Shown: positions 39,575 through 48,219, numbered from the stretch's first letter. The stretch is DNA of 64,000 bases from Methylomonas aurea (GCF_024505045.1 NZ_JANIBM010000015.1:32869-96868), one strand, 5' to 3'. Notes: generated by a model from the letters alone, not told the origin. Numbers and translations: made by a program.

Positions 39575-39757
39575 CTAAGGCTTCAGATATATCATTTTCT
39601 GCATCGACACTTCGGCCCCGTGCAGTTTATTGTTGACCGGTATCGAGCCGTAACTGCGGGTATGAGCGGCGAGGTGCAGGTCGTTGATGTCGATCGGCTG
39701 GCCGATTTTCTCCAGCGCGGCGCGGATGCCGCCGTAATGCCCGTTGACGGTCGCCAA
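39575..39757 (-). pseudogene. VapC/PIN-domain toxin C-terminal fragment
   Basis: A 60-codon frame whose sequence GGIRAALEKIGQPID-INDLHLAAHTRS resembles the last third of VapC/FitB PIN-domain ribonuclease toxins (IRA.LE..G.PIG..D..IAAHARS...VTNN..EF). The N-terminal catalytic part is absent or scrambled upstream, and the tail after VNNK is not conserved. It sits directly before the HicB remnant, pointing to a decayed toxin-antitoxin patch. Confidence 0.6.
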
Positions 39758-39876
39758 CTAACCATCCATGGCAGCTAAAGTCTCGTTCGACCCGGACAGC
39801 CGCCAAATCCGGCAAGCGCGGTCGGCCCTAGCGGACACGCCGCCGTTGTCGTTGCCCGTCAAACGCTTCCAGGCCG

Positions 39877-41028
39877 CTAGCCGCCGTCGCCGCAAACGAA
39901 CATGCCGAATTTTCCCAGCGATTCCTGGGTGTCGCACAGCCAGAAACCGGGTTCCAGTTTGGCTTGGGCTTTAGCCAGATACATGCGTTTGTCCGCGGCT
40001 ATGACCAATTCGTCGCCCGACATCAGTTTGTCCGGACCGGTTTGGCAGATGCCGATGCTGAACGAAATCTTGTGCTTGTCATTTCTGGAGACAAAACCGT
40101 TGATTAGCCGCTCGCAAACATCCTTGGCGTGGCCGTTGGTGGCGCCGGGCATAATGATGCAAAACTCGTCGCCGCCGTAGCGGCAGGCGATATCGGTCTC
40201 GCGGATACTGTTCAAGATCGTGCTGCCTAGCGCTTCCAGCATTTGGTCGCCGACGATATGGCCGTAGTTGTCGTTCAGCAGCTTGAAGTCGTTCAGGTCG
40301 AAATACACCAGAGTCAAGGGCTCCTTGCGCCGGGCGCAACTGGCCAATTCGACCCGCATCCGCTCGTAAAAAGCGCGGTGGTTGAACAGCCGGGTCAGAC
40401 CGTCCTGGCAGGACAGTTCCCGCAACTCCTTGGTTTGCTTGGCAACGGTCTCCGCCAAATCGTGGGCGTAATCCTCCAACTCCTGTTTGGCTTTTTGCAC
40501 CTCGGCCACCAGCGCGCCGGTGTAGGTCTCGAACACGAATTGCACGTCGAACATCAATAGTTTGGTCAGGCTGCGCTGGCGGCGGTCGGCTTCGTCGCGG
40601 CTACAGTGGCCTTCTTCGTACTGTTTTTCGAATTGGTCGGAGAGGATGTCCCACAGCAACCGGACCGCCGACATATAAAGCGCCGGCGATACCCCGATTC
40701 GTTTGTGCACTTTACCGACCCGCAGCCGGTTGGTGACGTAGTTCTGGTCGTAAGTGCCGGAAAATACTTCCTGGATATAACCGCGCATGCTGTTTTTTAA
40801 CCGGCTCAGTGTTTCCGAGTCGCCGATCACGATCTCCACTTCCAGGTGAGTCAATTGCTTGGCGTAAAACTCTTCGACGATGGCGTCCAGATTGCGCGTG
40901 ATAAACGGTTCGGCAGCCAGCAGATTGTCTGCGTCCGCCCTGGTCAGATCGAACAACTTCTTGATGAGCTCAATTTTGCGATCCGTCAATTTGAGCTGTT
41001 CCACCATGCTGTGGTTGGTCAATAGCAT
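39877..41028 (-). CDS. Globin-coupled diguanylate cyclase (oxygen sensor)
   Basis: A 383 aa protein: an N-terminal protoglobin-type sensor domain (residues ~8-160) and a C-terminal GGDEF domain with intact RYGGDEF. The presumed proximal haem ligand is His108 in the motif GKVHKRIGVSPALYM, which matches globin-coupled sensors. A coiled linker (VQKAKQELEDYAHDLAETVA) joins the two. Members of this class make cyclic di-GMP depending on O2 binding. An AAGGCGAG ribosome binding site precedes the ATG. It is divergent from nifV, an oxygen-sensitive pathway, with 332 bp between the genes. Confidence 0.87.
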   Translation of the reverse strand: MLLTNHSMVEQLKLTDRKIELIKKLFDLTRADADNLLAAEPFITRNLDAIVEEFYAKQLTHLEVEIVIGDSETLSRLKNSMRGYIQEVFSGTYDQNYVTNRLRVGKVHKRIGVSPALYMSAVRLLWDILSDQFEKQYEEGHCSRDEADRRQRSLTKLLMFDVQFVFETYTGALVAEVQKAKQELEDYAHDLAETVAKQTKELRELSCQDGLTRLFNHRAFYERMRVELASCARRKEPLTLVYFDLNDFKLLNDNYGHIVGDQMLEALGSTILNSIRETDIACRYGGDEFCIIMPGATNGHAKDVCERLINGFVSRNDKHKISFSIGICQTGPDKLMSGDELVIAADKRMYLAKAQAKLEPGFWLCDTQESLGKFGMFVCGDGG

Positions 41029-41181
41029 CTGCTCGCCTTTCTTCTTATTGTGGATGCATTCGGCCTCACCATAAACCTATCCCGAGCCTTTGGCAAACCC
41101 TGACTTGGAACCCTGACGACCGCATCGAATTTCTGGTTAGAGCGGGCAGTAGTCGGCCTGACAGGCAACTCCGTTACCGAT

Positions 41182-41197
41182 TGTAGGGTTTCCGACA
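41182..41197 (+). promoter_or_regulatory. NifA upstream activator site of nifV
   Basis: Exact TGT-N10-ACA (TGT at 41182-41184, ACA at 41195-41197), extended to ATTGT...ACAAT. Its centre is about 120 bp before the predicted start of transcription from the sigma-54 promoter at 41282-41298, the usual distance for NifA. Confidence 0.82.
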
Positions 41198-41281
41198 ATT
41201 TGCTTTTTCGGTTTCGGGTTTTCTTGTCGGCATCCCGCCAAACTGCGGCGGCCGATGCGCCAAAACGCCGGGTTTCGGCAG

Positions 41282-41298
41282 TTGGCAAGTGTTTTGCA
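41282..41298 (+). promoter_or_regulatory. Sigma-54 promoter of nifV
   Basis: TTGGCAAG-tgtt-TTGCA: the -24 GG (41284-41285) and -12 GC (41296-41297) are exactly 12 bp apart as required. Only one base differs from the TGGCAC core. It lies 63 bp upstream of the nifV ATG. Confidence 0.85.
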
Positions 41299-41360
41299 TT
41301 ATCTCGGTCAAAGGCGTTACCCCAGCAAAACCGCAATCGACGTTCCGCCAGAGGTGAAGA

Positions 41361-42485
41361 ATGCAAGCTCAAAACCGACACATCATCATCGACGACACCA
41401 CGTTGCGCGACGGCGAACAGTCGGCCGGCGTGGTGTTTTCGCTGGAGGAAAAGCTGGCGATCGCGCAACGGCTGGCGGGCTTGGGCGTGCCGGAACTGGA
41501 AATTGGCATCCCGGCGATGGGCGCCCAGGAACGGGCCGAAATCGAAGCGATTGCGGCGCTGAACTTACCCTGCAATCTGCTGGTGTGGTCGCGGATGCGC
41601 GACGACGATCTGAAACATTGTCTGGGCTTGGGCGTCGGCATGGTGGATTTGTCGATATCCGCTTCCGACCAGCATATCCAACACAAATTGAAACAGAGCC
41701 GGGCCTGGGTGTTGGCCACCATCGACCGCTGCGTGAAAGCGGCAATCGATGCCGGCCTGCAGGTCTGCGTCGGCGCCGAAGACGCCTCCCGCGCCGATAG
41801 CGCTTTCCTGGCGCAAATGGCCGAGGCCGCGCAGCGCGCCGGTGCGATCCGCATCCGCTTTGCCGACACGGTCGGCATCATGGAGCCGTTCGGCACTTTC
41901 GAAGCGATCCGCAAGCTGCGCAGCGTTACCGATATGGACATCGAGATGCACGCCCACGACGATCTCGGATTGGCGACCGCCAACAGTCTGGCCGCCGCCT
42001 TTGCCGGCGCCACCCACTTGAATACCACCGTCAACGGTCTCGGCGAACGCGCCGGCAACGCGGCGCTGGAAGAAGTCGTGGTCGGCCTGAAACAACTGTA
42101 CGGCTTCGAAACCGGCGTCGATCTGCGCAATTTCCCGGAATTGTCCCGCCAAGTGGCGACCGCTTCCGGCGATACCATCGGCAGCCGTAAAAGCCTGATC
42201 GGCCGCGACGTATTCAGCCACGAAGCCGGCATCCACGTCGACGGCCTGTTGAAAGACCCAAACAATTATCAAGGCGTCGACCCGGCCTTGGTCGGCCGCA
42301 GCCACCGGCTGGTGTTGGGCAAGCATTCCGGCAGCCAGGGCGTGATGCATGCCTACCGGCAATTGGGTATCCAGATTAACCGCTGGCAGGCTGGCCGCCT
42401 GCTGCCGCTGATTCGCGAATTCGTCACTCTGCACAAACGCGAACCGCAATCCACCGATTTGAACCAGTTTTTACACAGCCTATAG
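41361..42485 (+). CDS. nifV: Homocitrate synthase
   Basis: Condenses acetyl-CoA with 2-oxoglutarate to homocitrate, the organic ligand of the nitrogenase iron-molybdenum cofactor. The signature [10 protein letters not shown] near residues 11-20, the metal-site HAHDDLG and [12 protein letters not shown] motifs, and KHSG are all present. The length of 374 aa is typical. GAGGTGAA precedes the ATG. It leads a long nif transcript and is unusual only in that nifU and nifS, which precede nifV in Azotobacter-type clusters, are not next to it. Confidence 0.95.
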   Translation: MQAQNRHIIIDDTTLRDGEQSAGVVFSLEEKLAIAQRLAGLGVPELEIGIPAMGAQERAEIEAIAALNLPCNLLVWSRMRDDDLKHCLGLGVGMVDLSISASDQHIQHKLKQSRAWVLATIDRCVKAAIDAGLQVCVGAEDASRADSAFLAQMAEAAQRAGAIRIRFADTVGIMEPFGTFEAIRKLRSVTDMDIEMHAHDDLGLATANSLAAAFAGATHLNTTVNGLGERAGNAALEEVVVGLKQLYGFETGVDLRNFPELSRQVATASGDTIGSRKSLIGRDVFSHEAGIHVDGLLKDPNNYQGVDPALVGRSHRLVLGKHSGSQGVMHAYRQLGIQINRWQAGRLLPLIREFVTLHKREPQSTDLNQFLHSL

Positions 42486-42496
42486 CGAGGTGTGCG

Positions 42497-42664
42497 ATGA
42501 GTAGTAACCGCCAACAATCTGTCGTCAAAACCGCGAACAAAGTCGAAGCGCCCGCCGCCAATCCGGCGCAACGCGAGCTGCCGGACGAGCGCTATCCGGG
42601 TACGTTTTTCCGGGTGCCGGGCGTGCCGATGCCGGGCAAAACCACCTGGAGCTTGGCAAAATGA
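42497..42664 (+). CDS. Small ORF between nifV and cysE
   Basis: 55 residues, polar N-terminal half, then [20 protein letters not shown] and a tail KTTWSLAK. The stop codon overlaps the cysE start (ATGA at 42661-42664), the same coupling seen elsewhere in this operon, and GCGAGG lies 7 bp before the ATG. I do not recognise a family. The overlap and operon position support it being real. Confidence 0.55.
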   Translation: MSSNRQQSVVKTANKVEAPAANPAQRELPDERYPGTFFRVPGVPMPGKTTWSLAK

Positions 42665-43437
42665 TGCTGTTCTCGCCGTCGCGGCTTGCGGCCAAACCCA
42701 GCCTTTGGCAGGACTGGCGGGAAGACGTGGCGTGCGTTTTCGCCCGCGATCCGGCGGCCCGCAATGTCTTCGAAGTGTTGTTCGCCTATCCCGGCGTGCA
42801 TGCGGTGCTGATCTATCGGGTTACCCATCGGCTCTGGCTGGCGCAATGGAAATTTGCCGCGCGCTTTTTGGCCGCGTTTGGCCGCTGGTTGACCAACGTG
42901 GATATCCATCCCGGCGCGACAATAGGCGAACGCTTCTTCATCGACCACGGCGCCTGCGTCGTGATCGGCGAAACCGCCGAGATTGGCAACGACGTGACCA
43001 TGTACCACGGCGTGACGCTGGGCGGCACCACCTGGCATAAAACCAAACGCCATCCGACTTTGGGTAACAACGTGCTGGTCGGTGCCGGCGCCAAGATTTT
43101 GGGCGCGATCACGTTGGGCGACAACGTCCGGGTCGGCGCCAATTCGGTGGTGGTCAAGGACGTGCCGCCGTGCTGCACCGTGATCGGCATTCCGGGACGG
43201 ATCATTCAGCAAAAAGGCGTCAAGATTCAAGACCCGCGCGGCATCGATCTGGACCACCACCTGGTGCCGGACCCGATCGGCAAGGCCATCAACTGCCTAG
43301 TAGAACGTTTGGATGAGCTGGAGAACAATCAAAAACGGTTCGTCGTCGCGGAAGATACTTGCGGCAGTTGCGAAGCGGAAGGCGTCTGCCACGGCGACGA
43401 GGTGGTGCAATTGAAACAGGCGGCAGGTGGCCAGTAA
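42661..43437 (+). CDS. cysE: Serine O-acetyltransferase of the nif cluster
   Basis: Makes O-acetylserine for cysteine synthesis, feeding sulfur for nitrogenase iron-sulfur clusters. The hexapeptide beta-helix with [26 protein letters not shown] and YHGVTLGGT is diagnostic. The length is 258 aa; the C-terminal tail carries a cysteine group [12 protein letters not shown] that could bind metal or be redox-active. In Azotobacter vinelandii a cysE copy sits after nifV in the same way. Confidence 0.93.
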   Translation: MMLFSPSRLAAKPSLWQDWREDVACVFARDPAARNVFEVLFAYPGVHAVLIYRVTHRLWLAQWKFAARFLAAFGRWLTNVDIHPGATIGERFFIDHGACVVIGETAEIGNDVTMYHGVTLGGTTWHKTKRHPTLGNNVLVGAGAKILGAITLGDNVRVGANSVVVKDVPPCCTVIGIPGRIIQQKGVKIQDPRGIDLDHHLVPDPIGKAINCLVERLDELENNQKRFVVAEDTCGSCEAEGVCHGDEVVQLKQAAGGQ

Positions 43438-43961
43438 TGGATTTGCTGCAGTTCGAAGCCGAGGATTTGTATTACGAGCAGGAAGACAGCCCGGAAGTCC
43501 AGGAATTGATCAAGTACGCCTCCGAGCGTTACGCGACCGGCGAAGCCGAGTTGCCGTTGCTGCAAGCTTACTTGCGGGCACCGGAATCGTTGAACGTGCT
43601 GGTGTCGTTGAACCGGTTTTATTACTACCAGCACCGGCTGCAGGAAGCCTTGCTGATCTCGGAAAAAGCCCTGGAACTGATCCGGCCCGGCATCGGTTTC
43701 CCGGCAGACTGGCGTGAAGTCGATATCAGCCTGATCGCTGCGGCACCGAAGGAAGCGTTGACCCGAATCCGCTTGTACCTGTTTACGTTGAAATCGGTCG
43801 GCTTTTTGAACATGCGTCTGGAAAATCTGGAATTGGCCAAAGCCATTTTCGAAAAGCTGGTGGCGCTGGACGATATGGACCGGATCGGCGCCAAGGCCTT
43901 GCTGGAACTGGTGGTCCGCCGCCAGGAGGCCGACGAAGGAATATTCCGTTTGTTCGGGTGA
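43437..43961 (+). CDS. Helical TPR-like protein of the nif operon
   Basis: A 174 aa protein rich in Leu, Glu and Ala with paired helices resembling tetratricopeptide repeats (e.g. LNRFYYYQHRLQEALLISEKAL and MRLENLELAKAIFEKLVAL). No catalytic motif is visible. The start ATG at 43437 overlaps the cysE stop (TAATG). Azotobacter clusters carry one or two uncharacterised ORFs at this same position between cysE and nifW, so a nitrogenase-related adaptor role is plausible but unproven. Confidence 0.8.
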   Translation: MDLLQFEAEDLYYEQEDSPEVQELIKYASERYATGEAELPLLQAYLRAPESLNVLVSLNRFYYYQHRLQEALLISEKALELIRPGIGFPADWREVDISLIAAAPKEALTRIRLYLFTLKSVGFLNMRLENLELAKAIFEKLVALDDMDRIGAKALLELVVRRQEADEGIFRLFG

Positions 43962-44034
43962 CCAAGTCCCGGCACAACAACCAATCCACGATGGGCGCCG
44001 CCCATTCCGCACAATTGAAGCTAAGGTGATTGCC

Positions 44035-44157
44035 ATGAGAAAACAGCAGAAATCCGATCCATTCCTGGCCCAGACCGCGGTAATGCTGGTGGTGTTGATC
44101 GTGGTCTATGCGTTGGGACAACAGCCCGCCCACCTGGATCACCTGATAATGAGGTAA
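44035..44157 (+). CDS. 40-residue single-pass membrane protein
   Basis: The frame encodes a basic start MRKQQKSDP, one hydrophobic segment (AVMLVVLIVVYAL), and a short polar end. AAGGTGAT lies 4-11 bp before the ATG and nifW starts 4 bp after the stop, so the spacing suits an operon gene. It resembles small inner-membrane peptides of unknown function. Confidence 0.6.
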   Translation: MRKQQKSDPFLAQTAVMLVVLIVVYALGQQPAHLDHLIMR

Positions 44158-44161
44158 TGAG

Positions 44162-44476
44162 ATGACTTTTTTGGAAGAAATGGAAGAAATGGAGTCGGCC
44201 GAGGACTTCCTGGTTTATTTCGGCCTGGAATACGACGCGACCGTGGTCCACGTCAACCGGCTGCATATCCTGCAACGGTTCCACGACTACTTGAGCCAGG
44301 CCGGCACCAGCATGCCGGAAGACGAAGACGCCCAGCGCGAGATTTATAAAAAGCTGCTGCAGCGGGCTTACAGTGATTTCGTCGAGTCCGACGCCCAGAC
44401 CGAAAAGGTGTTTAAGGTGTTCAAGATGATGGAACCGCAAACTGTGTTCGTCTCGCTCGGCGACATCAAGACATGA
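44162..44476 (+). CDS. nifW: Nitrogenase-stabilising/protective protein NifW
   Basis: A 104 aa helical protein. NifW hallmarks are the acidic start (LEEMEEMESAEDFLVYFGLEYD), the conserved VVHVNRLHILQRFHDYL and a C-terminal VFVSLGDIK. It interacts with the MoFe protein and is needed for its maturation or O2 protection. Its end overlaps nifZ by 4 bp. Confidence 0.93.
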   Translation: MTFLEEMEEMESAEDFLVYFGLEYDATVVHVNRLHILQRFHDYLSQAGTSMPEDEDAQREIYKKLLQRAYSDFVESDAQTEKVFKVFKMMEPQTVFVSLGDIKT

Positions 44477-44949
44477 TAGAAGAACGATACGACGAAGAAC
44501 GGTTCGAGTTCGGCGAAGCGGTGCGGGTCACCCGCAACGTGCGTAACGACGGCACCTATCCGGGCAGGGAAATCGGCGATCTGCTGATCCGCCGCGGTAG
44601 CGTCGGCCACGTTATCGAAGTCGGTACCTTTTTGCAGGACCAGGTAATCTATACCGTGCATTTCCTGGACCACGGCAAAATGATCGGCTGTCGGGCGGAG
44701 GAATTGATTCCGGCCGATGCGCCGTGGAATCCGAGCCGGTTCGAATTCCGCGACAAAGTCCGCTGCAACCGCGATCTGCCGACCGCCGACGGCGTGATCG
44801 CCAGCGGTACGGAAGGCGAAGTGATGAAGATTTTGCGCGACCGCGAACCGTTGCTGTACCACGTGCGTTTTCCGGGTAAAACCATGCAGGTCCCGGAAGT
44901 CGTATTGGAACCGGCCGATCCGGCCAACTTTCGCGAACCGGAGGAGTAG
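44473..44949 (+). CDS. nifZ: NifZ, P-cluster assembly accessory protein
   Basis: A 158 aa protein with two copies of the NifZ SH3-like module: FEFGEAVRVTRNVRNDGTYPG with GDLLIRRGSVGHV, and FEFRDKVRCNRDL with GVIASGTEGEVM. NifZ helps mature the second P-cluster of the MoFe protein. ATGA overlap with nifW and 1 bp spacing to nifM show tight coupling. Confidence 0.93.
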   Translation: MIEERYDEERFEFGEAVRVTRNVRNDGTYPGREIGDLLIRRGSVGHVIEVGTFLQDQVIYTVHFLDHGKMIGCRAEELIPADAPWNPSRFEFRDKVRCNRDLPTADGVIASGTEGEVMKILRDREPLLYHVRFPGKTMQVPEVVLEPADPANFREPEE

Positions 44950-44950
44950 C

Positions 44951-45811
44951 ATGAATCAAGCCTCTGAAGCCATGATCGAACCTTACACCTTGTTGCGGGC
45001 GTCGTTGAGCCTGTTCAAGAAGGCGCCGGCGGAACTCGAGCAATTGCAGTTGCGCCAGGTCGAGGTTCAGGCCAAAAACGAGTACGAAATCGAAAGCCGG
45101 GTATTGAGTTCCGACGAAGCCGCCGGCGTCGTGGTGTCCGATATCGAAGTCGAGCGGGCTTACCAGGAGATTAGCGGCCGCTTCGAGGATGAGGACGCGT
45201 TTCTGGCCGCCTTGGCCGCCAACCGGCTGGATGTCGGCCAACTGCGCGATGCGCTGCGCCGGCAATGCAAGGTCAACACGGTGCTGGAGCGGGTCGCGGC
45301 GCGAGCGCCGAAGGTCAACGAAGTGGAAATCGGCATTTTCTACCACTCGCACCCGGAAAAGTTTCACAAACCCGAGCAGCGTTCCGCTCGGCATATTCTG
45401 ATCAGCATCAACCCGGATTATCCGGAGAATACCCGTGACAACGCCCGCCGTCGGATCGAGGAAATTCTGGAAACGCTGAAACGCAAACCGCATAAATTTG
45501 CCGATCTGGCGTTGAAATACTCGGAGTGCCCGACAGCGATGCAGGGCGGCGAATTGGGTGCCGTGGCCAAAGGTGTGTTATACCCGGAATTGGACCAAGC
45601 CCTGTTCGCTTTGAAGGAACAAGCCATCAGCGAGGTTCTGGAATCCGAGATCGGGTTTCACGTAATCCAATGCCTGAAGATTAGCCCGGCCGAGACCATG
45701 TCGCTGAAAAAAGCCACACCCAAGATTCAGCAGATCATGCAAGACCGTTACCGCCGCAATTGCCAGCGTACTTGGCTGGCCAGTCTACCCGCCGCCACTA
45801 GGAGTGCCTAA
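44951..45811 (+). CDS. nifM: NifM, peptidyl-prolyl isomerase for nitrogenase Fe protein
   Basis: A 286 aa protein with a helical N-terminal half and a C-terminal parvulin (PpiC) domain: ARHILISINPDYPENTRDNA, FADLALKYSECPTAMQGGEL and EIGFHVIQCLKI. NifM is required to fold NifH. The start ATG at 44951 follows GGAGG directly. Confidence 0.93.
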   Translation: MNQASEAMIEPYTLLRASLSLFKKAPAELEQLQLRQVEVQAKNEYEIESRVLSSDEAAGVVVSDIEVERAYQEISGRFEDEDAFLAALAANRLDVGQLRDALRRQCKVNTVLERVAARAPKVNEVEIGIFYHSHPEKFHKPEQRSARHILISINPDYPENTRDNARRRIEEILETLKRKPHKFADLALKYSECPTAMQGGELGAVAKGVLYPELDQALFALKEQAISEVLESEIGFHVIQCLKISPAETMSLKKATPKIQQIMQDRYRRNCQRTWLASLPAATRSA

Positions 45812-45812
45812 C

Positions 45813-47114
45813 ATGACAAAAGAACCGAAACATTGCTCGTTTTGCGGTATTGAAGCGTCGGCCTCCGTGCCGATGATTGCCGGTACCGAAGGCTATATTT
45901 GCGAGGCCTGCGTGATGCTGGCCAGCCAGGTCGTGTCGAGTTGGGGCAAGAAGAAGGAACTGGCCGATATGCAGGGGCCGCTGCCGAAGCCGGCGGAAAT
46001 GAAAGCCATGCTGGACCAGTATGTGATCGGCCAGGATTTGGCCAAGGAAATCCTGTCGGTCGCGGTCTACAACCATTACAAACGCCTGAAACACGTCGGC
46101 AGTAAAACTGGCGGTCTCGGTGAAGCCGACCAAAGCGTCGAAATCGGCAAATCCAACATTCTGATGATCGGCCCGTCCGGTACCGGCAAAACGTTGCTGG
46201 CCTCGACGCTGGCCAAGATCGTTGGCGTGCCGTTCGCGGTGGCCGACGCCACGACCTTGACCCAGGCCGGCTATGTCGGCGACGACGTCGAAAACATCTT
46301 GGTGCGCTTGCTGGACGTGGCCGACGGCCAGATCAGCAGGGCCGAGTGGGGCATCGTCTACATCGACGAAGTCGACAAAATCGCCCGCAGCCCGGAACAA
46401 GCCTTCGGTACCCGCGACGTGTCCGGCGAAGGCGTCCAGCAAGCCTTGCTGCGCCTGGTCGAAGGTTCGCAGGTCAAAGTACCGACCAAGGGCCGGCGCA
46501 AGGATCACAGCGGCAGCGATTCGGTGATGGTCGATACCAGCAACATTTTGTTCATTGCCGGCGGCGCCTTTCCGGGCTTGGAAAAACATGTCGAAAAACG
46601 CCTGCAGCCGCCGAAAACCGCGATCGGCTTCCATGCCGAAGTCAGCAACCCGGACGATAAACCGAGTCTGGAACAGATGTTGAACGCGACTCAGCCGGAC
46701 GATTTGAAACGCTTCGGTCTGATTCCGGAATTCATCGGCCGCTTCCCGGTGCTGGCGCCGCTGGAGCCGCTGGATGTCGATGCCTTGATTCAAGTGCTGA
46801 CCGAACCGAAAAACGCCCTGGTCAAGCAATACCAACAATTGTTCGCCTTCGACGAAGTCGATCTGGAGTTCACCCAGGATGCCCTGGTGGAAATCGCCGA
46901 AAAAGCCATCGCCCGCAACACCGGCGCCCGCGGCCTGCGCGGCATCATGGAGCAAGTGTTGCGTAAAACCATGTTCGATCTGCCGTCCCGCACCAACGTT
47001 CAGCGCTGCATCGTCAATGCCGAAGTGATTCGCGGCGAGGGCGAGATTCAAGTCGTGGAGCGCGACGGTGTTGCTGATGGCGGGGATTTGAAGCGTTTGT
47101 CGGGTGGGGAGTGA
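45813..47114 (+). CDS. clpX: ClpX-type unfoldase of the nif cluster
   Basis: AAA+ ATPase subunit for ClpP, 433 aa. The N-terminal zinc-binding domain has Cys pairs CSFC and CEAC, followed by Walker [20 protein letters not shown], the GGAFPGLEK pore-2-type region and the sensor ARGLRG. Azotobacter carries such an extra copy (clpX2) in exactly this place after nifM, where it helps turn over Nif proteins. The ATG at 45813 follows AGGAG with 8 bp spacing; a GTG at 45804 is possible but unneeded. Confidence 0.92.
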   Translation: MTKEPKHCSFCGIEASASVPMIAGTEGYICEACVMLASQVVSSWGKKKELADMQGPLPKPAEMKAMLDQYVIGQDLAKEILSVAVYNHYKRLKHVGSKTGGLGEADQSVEIGKSNILMIGPSGTGKTLLASTLAKIVGVPFAVADATTLTQAGYVGDDVENILVRLLDVADGQISRAEWGIVYIDEVDKIARSPEQAFGTRDVSGEGVQQALLRLVEGSQVKVPTKGRRKDHSGSDSVMVDTSNILFIAGGAFPGLEKHVEKRLQPPKTAIGFHAEVSNPDDKPSLEQMLNATQPDDLKRFGLIPEFIGRFPVLAPLEPLDVDALIQVLTEPKNALVKQYQQLFAFDEVDLEFTQDALVEIAEKAIARNTGARGLRGIMEQVLRKTMFDLPSRTNVQRCIVNAEVIRGEGEIQVVERDGVADGGDLKRLSGGE

Positions 47115-47131
47115 GTTTTGAAATGTGCTGC

Positions 47132-47555
47132 TTGGGTTAGCCGACAGGCGTAACCCAACGGTGCTGTGTCGCTGTCGCGACGGATGGTTTGTAAGTCGGT
47201 TCGCGGACCGACAGCCGCGATACTTTCTTTTGCTCCGCCAAAAGAAAGTATCCAAAGACAAATCTGCCGGGAGCAGATTTGGACGCCAACGGCGCACGAA
47301 GTGCGAGTGCCTGGATGGCACGAGTCAGCAGGCGGCCCGGATGCCGCTTATTCCCTGCGCTCCGAAGCTTTTGAACGGGGTTGCCTAAAGGGGCTTCCCA
47401 GCCCCTGCAGGCAACGCGCCGCATCCCTGCGGCGCCCCTGGTGGGCTGATCCGTCCAAAAGCTTCGGTGCTCGGCGCGACATAAGGGAGGGGAGTCTGCG
47501 TGGTAATGCGTTTGTAGGATGGGTTGAACAGCGTGAAGCCCATCGATCGCGTTCG
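47132..47555. repeat. Structured intergenic repeat element inside the nif cluster
   Basis: The 487 bp between clpX and the glutaredoxin gene is a chain of inverted repeats: TTGGGTTA/TAACCCAA (47132-47158); TACTTTCTTTTG/CAAAAGAAAGTA (47221-47250, perfect 12 bp stem, 6 base loop); AAATCTGC/GCAGATTT (47260-47280). A larger fold is bounded by CCGAAGCTTTTG (47362-47373) and CAAAAGCTTCGG (47456-47467) and encloses smaller GGGGC/GCCCC and CGCCGCA/TGCGGCG hairpins. A final GATGGGTT...AAGCCCATC pair lies near 47519-47550. I recall similar segments as scattered, spuriously annotated repeats in proteobacterial genomes. No gene is supported. Confidence 0.65.
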
Positions 47556-47601
47556 TTAAGATTCAGGGATTGCCAAAATTTAGTTAATAGAGAAAACCAC
47601 T

Positions 47602-48219
47602 ATGAGCGTCAAAGAAAAAATCCTGCAACAGCTCGCCGAGAACCCGGTGATTATTTACATGAAAGGCGTGCCCAGCGCGCCCGAGTGCGGGTTTTCCGCC
47701 AAGGCGGTGGGGATTCTGAACGAAACCAAGATTCCTTACGCCTACGTCAATGTACTGCAATCGCCGTTCATCCGCGAGAAATTGCCGTCGATTTCGCGAT
47801 GGCCGACTTTTCCGCAATTGTTCGTCAAAGGCGAACTGGTCGGCGGGGCCGATATTGTCGAAGCGATGCATAACGACGGCAGCCTGTTAACTTTGCTGCA
47901 AACCGCCGTTCAACCCGCCGCCGGAGCAGAACCGAGCCAGACCATCACCCATTCCGAAGTGGAAGCGCTGATCCTGGCCGAATATCCCGGCGCGACCGTC
48001 GCGATCGACGGCGTCGGCTGCGACTTGAGCATCAGCGTGGTCAGCGAGGTCTTCGCCGGCCAAAGCATGATCAAACAACACCAGGGCGTCATGGCAACGC
48101 TGAGCGAGCCGCTGGCGACCGGCCGGCTGCATGCTGTGACCCTGAAAACCCATACCCCGGCCGAATGGGCCGCACAACAACCGGCTGCCAACCCCGGTTT
48201 GTTGCAGATTCAGCTTTAA
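47602..48219 (+). CDS. Monothiol glutaredoxin fused to a BolA/IbaG domain
   Basis: A 205 aa fusion. Residues ~1-108 are a Grx4/Grx5-type monothiol glutaredoxin with the CGFS active site (Cys29) and WPTFPQLFVKGELVGGADI. Residues ~118-203 match the IbaG/BolA fold, including CDLSISVVSEVFAGQS, IKQHQGV and the RLHAVTLKTHTPAEW end with its conserved histidine. In other bacteria separate Grx4 and BolA proteins join around a [2Fe-2S] cluster. Azotobacter has a Grx at this nif position (between clpX and nifF), so this one probably carries or delivers Fe-S clusters for nitrogenase. Confidence 0.88.
   Translation: MSVKEKILQQLAENPVIIYMKGVPSAPECGFSAKAVGILNETKIPYAYVNVLQSPFIREKLPSISRWPTFPQLFVKGELVGGADIVEAMHNDGSLLTLLQTAVQPAAGAEPSQTITHSEVEALILAEYPGATVAIDGVGCDLSISVVSEVFAGQSMIKQHQGVMATLSEPLATGRLHAVTLKTHTPAEWAAQQPAANPGLLQIQL

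Larger units (their letters stand above)
41029..41360. other. Divergent regulatory region between the O2-sensor gene and nifV
   Basis: This 332 bp region carries the NifA-type activator site at 41182-41197 and the sigma-54 promoter at 41282-41298, both reported separately and oriented toward nifV. I found no matching -24/-12 element on the minus strand toward the diguanylate cyclase. No gene is visible. Confidence 0.6.

Noticed and set aside
39320..39778. 152-codon forward frame
   Set aside because: It is antisense to the HicB and VapC remnants, which explain the sequence better.
47166..47873. 235-codon forward frame across the repeat element and the glutaredoxin start
   Set aside because: It crosses the structured repeat and is out of frame with the conserved glutaredoxin.
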